This document shows, one piece after another, positions 25,401-34,140 of a stretch of 64,000 bases of DNA. Source of the stretch: Hermatobates lingyangjiaoensis (lineage: Eukaryota; Arthropoda; Insecta; Hemiptera; Hermatobatidae); NCBI GenBank assembly GCA_026182355.1, contig JAPFBL010000049.1, positions 682,001 through 746,000 of the forward strand, in the 5' to 3' direction. A program made the position numbers and the translations under genes. The notes under the pieces were generated by a model. It saw only the letters and a list, made by a program, of their open reading frames with translations. It did not search any database and was not told where the DNA came from. Position 1 is the stretch's first letter. Every line of letters begins with the position of its first letter.

Positions 25401-25737
25401 ACCATTTGAATTGCGGAAAAAAGAAGCGGATCCACAAAGGTTACATAATAGAGTCAAAGCAGCAAAAGAAAGATGGACCAAGCAATATAATCAAAGGAAA
25501 GCAGAAGAAACAGTAGGGTTGATACAAGAAGGGGACTTCGTATATAAACTGAATAGGCAGAAGCGAAGGAAATCGGACCCGAGATACGTAGGGCCATACG
25601 AAGTACTCGCAACGTTACCACGGTACAGAGCACAGATATGGAGAATAGGAACGGACACCCTGAAACAAGAAATAGTTCATTTTCAGGAACTGCGACGGGT
25701 GAGAAGGAAAATCCCACCAATGGTGCGAACGATATAG
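22483..25737 (+). CDS. pol: Pol polyprotein: protease, reverse transcriptase, RNase H, integrase
   Basis: Open from the codon after the gag TGA to TAG at 25735-25737, about 1084 residues. No ATG precedes the protease, so expression should depend on passing the gag stop. Order: aspartic protease (CLVDTGSDST near 22573, GVILGCDFL near 22792); reverse transcriptase (VDFRELNK, FDLKAGYHQIRM, RMPFGLKNAPSTFQRLM, and YMDD at 23536-23547); RNase H (TDASQEAIGGVL and TDHRPLMW); integrase with an HHCC zinc site (H-x3-H and CEIC, about 24797-24925), catalytic D, D and E (EIDIF, YMDRGREF, GAIERLHN) and a C-terminal GPY module (YVGPYEV). All catalytic residues are present. Integrase after RNase H is the Ty3/gypsy order. 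The clade cannot be fixed by eye. Confidence 0.95.
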   Translation, partial: RLGERYIGEQQRNSIRGKLPIFFFPKWKTKCLVDTGSDSTIMDNEVAKRMDNYSGLTPCNCTLVTMAGRKSLVGELQVEMGELIGETLAMKVHVTHLETQKYGVILGCDFLERINAKPECKRGKWDIKLGKRKYFVEGRVKPGKRITVNCGKVIPGEHQVSELMKEFEKVFYSEGQRLSATGRVKHQIELPEGTVVYVKPRRYPHQLKKIMQEQIKEMLDQGIIQRSKSQFSSPIWLVPKKVEEGKPPKYRLVVDFRELNKYTKLERYPLPRIEDILDHMAGATVFSTFDLKAGYHQIRMHPRDVEKTAFTFDRGHFEFLRMPFGLKNAPSTFQRLMDELLEGLGEDFTQIYMDDIIVFSKSIEEHKEHVTRVLKRIRDFGLKVAMDKTRLYQKEVRFMGHLISGEGVRPDPKKVEAIDRLPYPKGPKDIRAFLGMIGFYRRYVKDFAAITNPLTDSLKKGKKLIQTEDLREAVEQCKKALRGPLLLQFPDLNKPFIVMTDASQEAIGGVLMQETIQGERPIAYASRKLSPAEKRYSTIEREMLGIVWTVEHFRPYLFAAEFTIRTDHRPLMWIGNLKETSARIAKWKERIAAYNFRVQHVKGVDNQVADCLSRNVNVITRSSTREPSTSRDVREFFANWTPDADEDQEQRNGPEAEISQDIINNKRNQIIIKDVTEEIINTQLHKYGHLKINIITGGTKANNEQLSTVINQLTVPGKVYHFFIESQELENRLLRLIQERELRQGAHFIICKNQVETVEDEEQQKEVILNYHRGKTNHRGVTETLKHLQRSHYWLQMGKRIAQVIKDCEICKRRKYERVPLVPPLLQSQTPEGPFEELEIDIFTYDGNKYLTTIDRLTKLASAWPLTSKSSESTEEALLSYLATFDCPRTIYMDRGREFNNVKIKTLLKEFNINPHWCTPGHPRSHGAIERLHNTLTEHLQLLADAKNIKGHVAMARAVLAYNSSIHSTTEATPFELRKKEADPQRLHNRVKAAKERWTKQYNQRKAEETVGLIQEGDFVYKLNRQKRRKSDPRYVGPYEVLATLPRYRAQIWRIGTDTLKQEIVHFQELRRVRRKIPPMVRTI

Positions 25738-25984
25738 TGTAGTTATGTGTGTTTACCTTTGTTAATTTTGTTATTTTTTTTTTGTACAAATAATCATAGA
25801 AGTTCATCTTTTGTTATTTCTGTAATTTCTATAAACAATGTTAATTCAGTTACTTGTGTGGACGTCATTTTATTTTTGAATGTTTAAACATTATAATCAT
25901 TTCTTATGTTTAGAGTCAAGTTTTGTTTTGTTATTTTATGATATAACACAGACACTTGTACGGAGAGCATTGTTGATAAGGACT

Positions 25985-25993
25985 GGGAGGGGG
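25985..25993 (+). other. Polypurine tract
   Basis: GGGAGGGGG lies two bases before the 3' LTR (which starts AGTAATG at 25995), the expected place for the plus-strand primer of reverse transcription. Confidence 0.85.
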
Positions 25994-25994
25994 C

Positions 25995-26184
25995 AGTAAT
26001 GCCGGCCCGCGAGAGACGCCGGCCCGCGAGAGACTAGAGGGTTGAAGTCCGTATCAACATTGCCTCTCCTATAAACAGAAGGAGCTGACTAATAAACTCG
26101 ATTCTTGTCTTCAATCACGTGCGAGCTAGTTTATTTAAATTCCTTTTTTTTAAAAACCTATTCATTACTCGGACACGCGTAACT
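25995..26184 (+). repeat. 3' LTR
   Basis: 190 bp reading base for base as the 5' LTR, including the tandem 17-bp GC-rich unit and the eight-T run before AAAA. It is followed directly by (TA)n (26185-26202). Confidence 0.93.
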
Positions 26185-28028
26185 TATATATATATATATA
26201 TATAAACAAACATAGAACTGTACGTTGTTATATTCATTTTTTTAAATAAATTTTTTTAATCAAAGTTTCATAGTCACCGTTCCAACTTTATTTAAATTGT
26301 ATTTAAATGTGGTACAACAAATGAAAATATAAAAAATCATATAACAATGAACAATTTTATACAGATATAAAAATGATAAACTTATAAATGCAATTATTGC
26401 GGACGGAAAATGAGAGAAATTACAGAAGTATGAAATTAGTTAAATGAAACACCATGAAGGGGTGTTAATTAAGTGGCAATTAAACCTGTAAATTACATTA
26501 GAGGTTTAAAATGAATCAGTTAAGCAATGGAATTTTAACGAAATTGTCCAGTGTTAACAAAGGCTTCAAAATTACTTTCAAATTATATCACAATCTTTTC
26601 TTTCAGATTTAAAACCATTTTCTATTTTTTATTATGGAAGGGAATTTTTATTATGAAAAGGAATATAATAGAAAGTAATAATATAAAGCTATATATAATC
26701 TATGTATGCCATAAATATCAAAGAATTTTTATTATTATCGCTTTTTAAAAAATTACTAACTTAATTATGCAAAATAATTATAAATTAATAACACAAGTAT
26801 ATGCAAAGAATTAAGTTCAAATATGCAGTATTTCAAGTTTCTTAAAACTATGTGTTTATCAGACAACATTGACACTCTATAAGGACAAATAACATTGTCA
26901 CAGCAATGGCGGAACGTAGTATTTCTGAAGGTTATAATTTTGATTTTAGAAAAACTAGTAACTGTGGCCAAGAGACAAGTTGAGGAAGAAGAAAAACGTT
27001 GGGAATGATATACAATTAATAGGTTCAGTCATTTCTTCTGTAGAAGTAGTATTGTTAATTTGAATAGTATTCTGGTACATTATTCAGGTACATTAAGTTA
27101 AGTAAAAATTGTTGGTTACCAGATTTATTACTGCAATTTTATATTCTTTAGTAAAAATTGTTCAGTAAATTATGGCGTCTTTGTTAATATTTGACAGTTA
27201 ACTTAAAATTCCATTTCTACTCTTATTCATTTTAAACTCTAAATATAATATTTTATTGTTTTTTCATTCCATACTTTCTTTTTTATCCAAATTGCCTCAA
27301 TATTTAGACCAGAATATTTACATTGGAAATTTTTATGAATTTCAACTTTAGCTTGTATTTTTACGTGTATAACTTTCTACTATTATATAATTTCTTACAC
27401 TTTCTTTGGTATTGTAGACTTATTGAAAATGTTTTAAATGAAACTGAAACGTTGAAGTTTGATTTGAATTTGGAAAACTGACCGTTTACTAATAAAGGTT
27501 TATTGCACGGTCGATATACCAGTTTTATGTGGATAAATATATAAAAAAAGTTAATTAGTGCAGATATTTTAGTTTAGATTTCTGTTCAGATGATGATTTA
27601 AAGTCAAGAAACACATATAATTAGATTAAAAACTCATTTCAACGAAAAAGGACCTATCCCAATTAGTAAAAAAAGTTTCTTCTTTGTAAGTTTTGATAGG
27701 GTCATATACCCTCAGGCACAAAACTTAATTTCCGTAAGCAAAACTGTTAATTACGAGTTTCCATTTATGGGATTATGTTAGTCACCTCTTTCAATGAGCG
27801 CAAATAATGTATGCATTTAAAATAATTTACATAATGTACAAGTTGAAAGTAGTTTATAATTATGATATTGTTCACTTTGGAAAGATGAATTAAGCTACTA
27901 ATATTTTGCTAAGTAAACATTAAAAGTTGAGATAATGTTTGAAAATTATTGAATATACGAATAATTAACAGTCAAAATAAGGGATATTTTATTATCTAGC
28001 GCAAAGCTTAGGATAAAACTTCTATCTA

Positions 28029-28445
28029 TCTCCTTCTCTCTCTGTCCCTAACACTGTCTCTCACTTCCAGTTCCTTACTCCTTCACGCTATATCATTCTC
28101 TCTCACTCAATCGCTTTCTACTCTCCCTCTCACAATACTCCTTCTCTTATTCTATCCTTCCCTCTTTGTTTCTAATTTATTATTTTCTCTTACATCCCAA
28201 TCTATAGCGCTCTCTATCTATATCACCTTCTCTCACTCTCTATCGTATTTAATTTATTTTCCACTTCCATCAGTCTATCTCTCTCTTTCTCCAGAACCTT
28301 TCCTCTCACTCACTCCATCCTCCTTTGATCCCTCAATCTTTCACTCCCCCCCTCCCTATCAATTCCTTTTCCTTCTTTCACAATCTTTCTCCACCCACAT
28401 CTCTCTTACTCTCTCTCATTCGCTATAAGTCTATCTCTGTCTATG
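28029..28445. repeat. Pyrimidine-rich (CT) low-complexity tract
   Basis: About 400 bp composed mostly of C and T with scattered A (CTCTCTAT, TCACTC and similar). On the receptor strand it is a GA-rich block starting about 140 nt after the donor of the M1 exon. No coding content is seen. Confidence 0.85.
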
Positions 28446-28587
28446 GACTTTTAACTTTTTTTAATTGTGTTTGATGAACTTTCGACCTACTCACCGTTAA
28501 AGTTTCCAGGAGTTACGTGTGACATACAAGGACATTATTATTAATAGTATTATTATTTAGATGTTTCATAAGGTACTTAATTTATAC

Positions 28588-28782
28588 CCAGAGTAAGTTT
28601 CTCCCCAGAATCAGGTGGAAGGGTGAATCCGAGCAAGGCCATGGAAGAAATTAATACACAAGGCACGATCAGGTTGAAGAAATAGTACAGAGTCCTTCTT
28701 CTGATCTTTATAACAAATGTAATGTCTACATATTGTTCAGGACAGCATGAGTAGGATTTTTCTTGCCTCTTTCCAGGCATAC
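28588..28782 (-). CDS. nAChR alpha-type subunit, exon with loop C vicinal cysteines and M1
   Basis: This 195-nt exon starts in the extracellular domain with [19 protein letters not shown]. The adjacent cysteines flanked by tyrosines are binding-site loop C and mark an alpha-type, agonist-binding subunit. It continues through pre-M1 ([19 protein letters not shown], with the conserved RRR-LYY and the M1 proline), the rest of M1, and [12 protein letters not shown], which ends on the intermediate-ring glutamate just before M2. The acceptor is ttttag and the donor GTATAA, phase 1 at both ends. The intact vicinal cysteines argue against a diverged non-cholinergic receptor such as the cephalopod chemotactile receptors. 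Confidence 0.96.
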
Positions 28783-29423
28783 CTAAAACAAACAGGACAC
28801 CTGGTTACAATAATGGAAAACTATTCAGTTTAATATTTAAAAAAATCACTATCAAAATGCAGAAAAATTTCAAAATAATCATATTAAGGTAAACCTTTAA
28901 ACCTTTACGTTTAACTTTTAAAAGAGCAGAATAAATGAAGAACGGACAGTTTATGATAGTTTGAACTAATTTTTTTTTTTGGAGAAAATGCCATTATTTA
29001 AAATCTTCTTCACTAATGGAAGTAATCATTTTTGAAGTCGAAAAGAAAACTATGAGTTTCGACATGAATAGTACATTACTGGTCTAAAATTTGATAGTTC
29101 TTCTTTTCTTATTCAAAAATTCTTACTACTGCCTATGATAATGGTTTTTTAAAAAAAAGCAAATCAACAGTTTAAGAATTTCGAATGAACACAAAAATGA
29201 CCGAATCTGGATTTATTTTAGTACATCTAAATCAAATATTTTTTATTTTTTTAGGTTTTAATCTTATATATAATTATTATATAATATATAATAATATATA
29301 TAATCTTATAATCTTTATTTTTATGCCGTATATACAACTACTACTCCGTGGCGCTACATCCCTTGAAGAGCATTAAGGATCCCTTGAAGGCATCCTTAAC
29401 GATCCTCCTCCATTCGTCATGCC

Positions 29424-29457
<34 letters not shown>

Positions 29458-29460
<3 letters not shown>

Positions 29461-29734
29461 TAAAAGAAACAGTCCAGCGGACTTTTTTAAATAAAATAAA
29501 TTCAAAACGAAGGAAACACACAGAAAGACACAGACATAACTCACATCGATATTTCGACCATCGTCGTCATCAGGAGGTGTGAAGAGCGAAGAGTCCCGCA
29601 AGAAAGTAGGTCGCCGCCCTACCTTCCTGCGGGACTCTTCGCTCTTCACACCTCCTGATGACGACGATGGTCGAAATATAGATGTGAGTTATGTCTGTGT
29701 CTTTCTGTGTGTTTCCTTCGTTTTGAATTTATTA
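29458..29734. repeat. Family-B foldback, bounded by (TA)n
   Basis: A (TA)n tract (29425-29456) precedes it. The left arm (about 29495-29609) is the reverse complement of the right arm (about 29621-29734); the centre is GAAGAGTCCCGCA, a short loop, then its inverse. The right arm reads CTCCTGATGACGACGATGG, TCGAAATAT, then a GTGAGTTATG tail, ending in AATTTATTATATATA. Apparent ORFs of about 100 residues on both strands simply read the palindrome. Related copies are at 32233-32447 and 50964-51040, with decayed ones at 35580-35680 and 54840-54995. Confidence 0.85.
29647..29688 (+). ncRNA. Hammerhead-like motif, family B
   Basis: CTGATGA (29655-29661), one extra C, GAC, loop GATG, GTC, GAA (29673-29675), the palindrome ATAT (29676-29679), A, then GATGTGAG, which pairs with CACACCTC just before CTGATGA at six of eight positions. 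In the opposite arm the base at the predicted cleavage position is C, the canonical choice. A second, inverted copy lies in the left arm (about 29536-29577, minus strand). Apart from the extra C, this is the layout of a hammerhead with a loopless stem III. Confidence 0.5.
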
Positions 29735-29740
29735 TATATA

Positions 29741-29960
29741 TATAAATTAGACTCACAAGAAAAAAGACACATACAAGAAATCACAAAGACTCACTACTAT
29801 ATTTTGATTGCCTTGCCATCAGGTAGATGGAAGGGAGTCACTCCGAAGACAGTTAATGAAAAAAAAAAAACTGAAATTGTGTATTCTTAATTTCTCTATG
29901 TTTCTTTATCTACATTGAAATTTATTTATCCGTTTTAAATCGTATTTTCTTTGAAAATTA
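29741..29960. repeat. Composite of a family-N tip (minus) and a family-D tail (plus)
   Basis: 29760-29840 resembles the repeat at 47822-48075 (AAAGACTCACTACTATATTTTG and GCCATCAGG). 29870-29960 carries the family-D tail (AATTTCTCTATGTTTCTTT to ATCCGTTTTAAATCGTATTTT). (TA)n bounds both sides. Confidence 0.5.
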
Positions 29961-29973
29961 TGTATATATATAT

Positions 29974-30615
29974 AGGTGTGTTCTCTCATCGGGATTTGGG
30001 CAATTATCTAGGATAAAAAATCAAACTCTCGTTGCCGACGTTTCGGTTTTACTTAAAACCTTTTTCATAGGCCTACAAACAAAGGATAATAAGAAATCAC
30101 ATATCAGGATCAAATATATACAAACATGAAAATGGATTGTTTTAACTTATGAATATTACAAACAGAAGTATTTCGATACATAAAATAATATTACTTACAG
30201 AAGTAAGAATTTTTTAACTAAGAAAATGAAATTTACATTATTTAAAGGAACAACAATGTTAGCCGGACAAAACCTTCGACTAGACTGTACTAGACTGTAT
30301 GTCTAGTCAAAGGTTTTGTCCGGTTAACATTGTTGTTCCTTTAAAAATGTAAATTTTATTTTCTTAGTTAAAAAATACTTACTTCTGTAAGTAATATTGT
30401 TTTATGTATCTCTGAAATACTTCTGCTTGTAATATTCATAAGTTGGAACAATCCATTTTCATATTCTGTATATGTTTGATGTTGATATGTGATTTCTTAT
30501 TATCCTTTGTTTATAGGCCTATGAAAAAGATTTTAAATAAAACCGAAACATCGGCAACGAGTTTGCTTTTTTATCCTAGAAAATTGACCGAATCCCGATT
30601 AGAGAACACCCCTAT
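29974..30615. repeat. Family-E foldback with arms of about 315 bp
   Basis: The left arm (29974 to about 30287) and right arm (about 30300-30615) are reverse complements with modest divergence: GTGTTCTCTCATCGGGATT at the left is mirrored by AATCCCGATTAGAGAACAC at the right, and ATTGTTGTTCCTTT sits near the centre. The right arm contains CCTATGAAAAAGATTTTAAA, then AAAACCGAAACATCGGC, similar to other PLE tips, but the CTGANGA core is not kept. A (TA)n precedes it; (TA)n recurs near 30661. It is the longest near-continuous palindrome in the window. Confidence 0.85.
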
Positions 30616-31501
30616 TCTATCAAAGGGTTCACATATTATTGAATCTGTTATATGAATTTATTATATATATATATATGCAAGAATAAGGCACAAGGAAAAA
30701 TACCCACACGGGTGTCAAGAAATAGAAGTAAGTCGGTGTCAGTGTTTTTCGATGTGTTTTTCATGTGCTGTATTACATATATATACACGAATACATATAT
30801 TAAGAACATAATTAATTAACTATGAACTAGACAATTATCAAGACTGGAGGTTCACTCAGGATTTACAATTTTAAACATTTCAGGTTTTTCAACAGGGCTT
30901 CACTGTTTCATTTCCCGATCTTATAATTTTTTATGCCACTAACTTTTATTATCTTTACAGTGTTTGATAACGTTTTATCATTTGATTGTTTTAATTTACT
31001 TATTTATCAACATCTTTATTAAGTTGCCCCTTGGATGAAGAGCGCAGTTGCACTTTTTCTCTTTTCTTCACTTCTTCACTTCTTTTCTACAGTTTTTTTC
31101 CTCGAGAATACATGTTTTTTTTAGCAAACACAAGCTAGTCACCAGGTTTGTCAAACACATAAGGGTATACTTTTACATACCAAATATAACTTTTTTTTCT
31201 TTATAAAACAGGTTGTAATTAAATAAATTTAATGTAGTGTTTAGCTATACAACGTTAAATGAACAACATGCTAAACAAAATTGATATATTTTATGAATAA
31301 TCAATGTTAACCATCTTACCTGGTGAAGTGTGAGTCCATTGAAAAGTTACAGAAGGAGGAAATATTTATTACAGCGAAAGCACGACTACTTTATGAGTCG
31401 AAGTGAAAATATATACATATTACAAATGAAATCTACTGAATGCATTCCACATTGCCAATAAAAATAGTCTTTAATATAGTTAAATATTTGCACTTACTTA
31501 C

Positions 31502-31577
31502 CCAGTAAGTACCATTCTCCATTTGTAATAAAACTTGTCAAATCTCCACCTTCTTTATCCTTTAAGATTAAATCCAG
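31502..31577 (-). CDS. nAChR alpha-type subunit, short extracellular exon (beta-strand 8-9 region)
   Basis: This 76-nt exon between a ttttttag acceptor and a GTAAGT donor encodes LDLILKDKEGGDLTSFITNG followed by EWYLLG. It corresponds to the segment between the Cys-loop/loop B exon and loop C in the ligand-binding domain; the NGEW motif is near-universal in the family. It starts in phase 0 and ends one base into a glycine codon, fitting both neighbouring exons exactly. It was found by reading the minus strand and is far too short for ORF scanning. Confidence 0.93.
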
Positions 31578-32108
31578 CTAAAAAATATAGGTTAATACGA
31601 TTGAACATTAGAAAAAATACTAAAATTCAGGACATTTGAATATGTGTTAAGTACCACAACATGTAGATAAGAAATTATTCAAAGTTATTTAATTATTCTT
31701 TAAATTTCTTATGGTAACAATTCCATAAGGTGATGATGCAAAAAATATTACCAGTCGAATATCTGAAAACAATAGTTCCGCTCTACCTGCGAGTAATCAA
31801 AACAATTAATGACTATGTAAAAAAATCTCTATGCTTTCAATCTTTAATAACTTTATGTATGAATCAATCGTTTTATTAATGATGCTTAACTTTAGGTATA
31901 TCTAAGAAACAATATTAGCAGTTTTTATACAGTTTCTTACAATTATTTGAATAAATAATCTTTAAATTATAGGGATTGAAATATGAAATTAGTTCATACA
32001 ACTTATATGTAGTCGCTGTAAACCAACTAAATTATTTTAGTGATTTTATTTGTATGATGTGATAATCGTCAAATACTCCATACATATGGTACCTTTCTGA
32101 TTCTCTCA

Positions 32109-32187
<79 letters not shown>

Positions 32188-32189
32188 TA
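32109..32189. repeat. (CT)n followed by (TA)n microsatellite
   Basis: About 36 bp of CT passing directly into about 40 bp of TA/TG dinucleotides at the left edge of the family-B foldback. Confidence 0.9.
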
Positions 32190-32232
32190 ACAAATTCAAT
32201 AATATATCAACCGTTGGATAGAATAGGTGTAT

Positions 32233-32447
32233 AAACACCAATTAAAAAAAGATAGCACACAGATAGACACAGGAATAACTCACTTCTATATTTCGACCAT
32301 CGTCGTCATCAGGAGGCGAAGAGTCCCGCAGAGCTGCAACTCTGCCTTCCAGCGGGACTCTTCGCCTCCTGATGACGACGATGGTCGAAATAAAGAAGTG
32401 AGTTATTCCTGTGTCTATCTGTGTGCTGTCTTTTTTTAATTGGTTTT
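32233..32447. repeat. Family-B foldback, second copy
   Basis: Arms 32233 to about 32335 and about 32345-32447 mirror each other, from ACACCAATTAAAAAAAG at the left to TTTTTTTAATTGGT at the right, around GAGCTGCAACTCTGCC. The right arm carries CTGATGA (32369-32375), extra C, GAC, loop, GTC, GAA; its stem III palindrome has mutated to ATAA, while the left arm keeps ATAT. The stem I strands differ in sequence from the 29.6-kb copy yet keep most pairs (CTTCGCCTC with GAAGTGAG). Confidence 0.85.
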
Positions 32448-32534
32448 TATTTAAAAGTCGGTTGGACCGTTTCATTTAATTATTATACATATACATATAT
32501 CAAATATACATATACATATACATATACATATATA

Positions 32535-33369
32535 AAAAGATTTCACATAAACACGTGAAACAACACTCAATGATCAAACTACAATAAGAAAATGGGAAAA
32601 CAAGACGAAGATATTTCAACCGTAACAAGCGGTCTTCGTCAGAGTCAAAAACCCAACTGAAACACTAGATGCAGAGAACATCTGGTGAGGGGTTGAGAAG
32701 AGTGGGAGGGAAGAGTGGTATTTTAAAAGGGTGAAAGCGGAGGAAAGGACTAATGTCCAGAAAGGGATGTTTGGGGAAACAAAGGAGTACAGTAAGAAAG
32801 AGTAAAAAACTATCCGCTAGCTGTCAACCCTCTTAGAAGAGGCTATTGCCCTCGTAACGAAAATATCAAGTTTGAAGAGACCGTTATTAATGTTTATAAT
32901 ATTTGATCTATTAAATTCAATTAGGACGATTCAATAATATTTCTTAACAACATTGATTTTTCATAGGTAATAAATTTAGCTCCTGTCCAATCAAATTATT
33001 AATATATATTAATATTTAAACATTAATTAATTAATTAATATTATAAACATTAATAACGGTCTCTTCGAACTTGATACTTTCGTTACGAGGGCAATAGCCT
33101 CTTCTAAGAGGGTTGAGCTAGCGGATAGTTTTTTACTCTTTCTTACTGTACTCCTTTGTTTCCCCAAACATTCCTTTCTGGACATTAGTCCTTTCCTGTG
33201 CTTTCACCCTTTTAAAATACCACTCTTCCCTCCGACTCTTCTCAACTCCTCACCAGATGTTTTCTGCATCTAGTGTTCAGTTGGGTTTTTGACTCTGACG
33301 AAGACCGCTTGTTACGGTTGAAAGATCTTAGTCTTGTTTTCCCATTTTCTTATAGTGGTTTGATCATTG

Positions 33370-33370
<1 letters not shown>
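32535..33370. mobile_element. Inverted dimer of two 5'-truncated PLE-A 3' ends
   Basis: The left copy (32535 to about 32995, minus) and right copy (about 33036-33370, plus) are each the 3' end of the element at 18730-20900: the tip, CATCTAGTGTT, the TGTCAACCCTCTTAGAAG segment and, in the left copy only, the end of the GIY-YIG coding region. They are joined head to head across an AT-rich about 40-bp junction, 3' ends outward. (TA)n follows on the right (33371-33411) and a TA-rich tract precedes on the left. The two copies share specific variants such as GGGCAATAGCC, so they derive from one source rather than from two independent insertions. Confidence 0.85.
33291..33333 (+). ncRNA. Hammerhead-like motif, family A
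   Basis: GACT (33291-33294), CTGACGA (33295-33301), extra A, stem II GACCG with CGGTT (33303-33307 and 33315-33319; one G-U), loop CTTGTTA, GAA (33320-33322), palindrome AGATCT, T, AGTC (33330-33333). GACT and AGTC pair fully. Further out, TGGG and CCCA could extend stem I across an internal loop. The best-kept family-A copy of this layout. Confidence 0.5.

Positions 33371-33411
<41 letters not shown>
33371..33411. repeat. (TA)n tract
   Basis: About 40 bp of TA, separating the PLE-A dimer from the next foldback. Confidence 0.97.
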
Positions 33412-33413
<2 letters not shown>

Positions 33414-33441
33414 ATAAAAGTATTGATCGTGAAATAGAAAC

Positions 33442-33750
33442 AGAATTAAAGTTTATCAGAACTGGGTCAGTTCTTCAGGTTCAAGTTAAATTCTCATTGC
33501 CAACGTTTCGGTTTTTATTTAAATTTTTTTTAAATGTGTCACGTGTTCATTCAATCTGGACAGTTGTTGTTGAAATCCACAGACTATTTCTCTTTGTAAA
33601 ATAATTTCTAATGTAATACTTAGTTTTTCTGTTTCAAGAATTTTATACTTCTGCCTAAGAAAAAGGTTTTAAATAAAAACCGAGACATTATCAATGAGAG
33701 TATAATTTGAATCTGAAGAACGGACCGATTTCTGATAAACTTTAATTCTA
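33442..33750. repeat. Family-E foldback, second copy
   Basis: Arms 33442-33530 and about 33660-33750 mirror each other: AGAATTAAAGTTTATCAGAA at the left, TTCTGATAAACTTTAATTCT at the right. Both contain the ACCGAAACGT/ACCGAGACAT tip motif, and about 130 bp of unrelated-looking AT-rich sequence separates them. (TA)n lies on both sides. Confidence 0.75.
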
Positions 33751-33772
33751 TATATATATATATATATATATA

Positions 33773-33951
33773 AAGATTTCACATAAACACGTGAAACAAC
33801 AATCAATGATCAAACCGCAATAAAAAATGGGAAAACAAGACTAAGATCTTTCAATACTAAGATCTTTCAGTTGGGTTTTTGACTCTGACGAAGACCGCTT
33901 CTTACGGTTGAAAGATCTTAGTCTTGTTTTCCCATTTCTTATTGTGGTTTG

Positions 33952-33955
<4 letters not shown>
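33773..33955. repeat. Family-A foldback with a truncated left copy
   Basis: The left arm keeps the outer CACGTG segment and the outer 48 bp of the tip (to about 33855). A 15-bp duplication of TACTAAGATCTTTCA follows, then the full right arm with GACTCTGACGA to TTTGATCA at 33955. The junction between two unequal copies is therefore visible here. (TA)n precedes, and a 69-bp (TA)n (33955-34023) follows. Confidence 0.8.

Positions 33956-34023
<68 letters not shown>
33955..34023. repeat. Long (TA)n tract
   Basis: An uninterrupted run of about 34 TA units between a family-A foldback and the next family-A fragment. Confidence 0.97.
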
Positions 34024-34027
<4 letters not shown>

Positions 34028-34140
34028 TTCAAAACACAATGAGAAATGAGAAAAAAGACTAAAATCTTTCAACCGTAACAAGCAGTCTTTGCAAGACTTA
34101 TTTCTCATTTATTATTGTGGTTTCATCGTTGATTGTTATT
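34024..34140. repeat. Short diverged family-A tip pair
   Basis: A left arm with CACAATGAGAAATGAG and AATCTTTCAACCGTAACAAG is mirrored by TTTCTCATTTATTATTGTGG, then TTGTTATTTCACAATAATC. The centre with the CTGANGA core is lost. Confidence 0.65.

Larger units (their letters stand above)
21030..26184 (+). mobile_element. Ty3/gypsy LTR retrotransposon, apparently complete and recent
   Basis: Two 190-bp direct repeats (21030-21219 and 25995-26184) that I read as identical flank a primer-binding site, gag, pol and a polypurine tract. Both outer edges lie in (TA)n, with TATA on each side as the likely 4-bp target duplication, ambiguous because the target is repetitive. LTR ends are AGT...ACT. There is no env-like ORF between pol and the 3' LTR (25738-25984 is AT-rich and non-coding). 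LTR identity and open frames imply a young insertion. It is antisense to the receptor gene and sits in the intron between the M1 and M2 exons. Confidence 0.95.
14125..28587 (-). other. Receptor intron between the M1 and M2 exons (14.5 kb), transposon-laden
   Basis: Its donor is GTATAA after the M1 exon and its acceptor tttccag before the M2 exon. It contains a family-D repeat tip (15186-15395), an (AG)n tract, a family-A foldback (18300-18457), a Penelope-like element (18730-20900) and a complete LTR retrotransposon (21030-26184). It also holds a purine-rich tract, as read in the transcript, close to the M1 exon. The stretches 15400-16500, 16800-18240 and 26200-28020 hold no gene that I can see. 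Near 17408-17440 a fragment ending GTCCGAAACGTCCG looks like a decayed PLE tip, and 27415-27520 like a decayed family-E tip. Confidence 0.8.
28783..31501 (-). other. Receptor intron (2.7 kb) carrying two foldback elements
   Basis: Lies between the GTAAGT donor at 31496-31501 and the ttttag acceptor before 28782. It contains AT-rich sequence, the family-B foldback (29458-29734), a family-D tail and the large family-E foldback (29974-30615). Nothing gene-like is seen in 28790-29420 or 30660-31490. Confidence 0.85.

Noticed and set aside
25738..25984. Possible env-like ORF after pol
   Set aside because: The interval is about 250 bp, AT-rich and closed in all plus frames; the element is a plain retrotransposon.
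29341..29890. Two ORFs of about 100 codons with identical N-terminal protein on opposite strands
   Set aside because: The shared protein is the palindrome of the family-B foldback read from both strands, not a duplicated gene.
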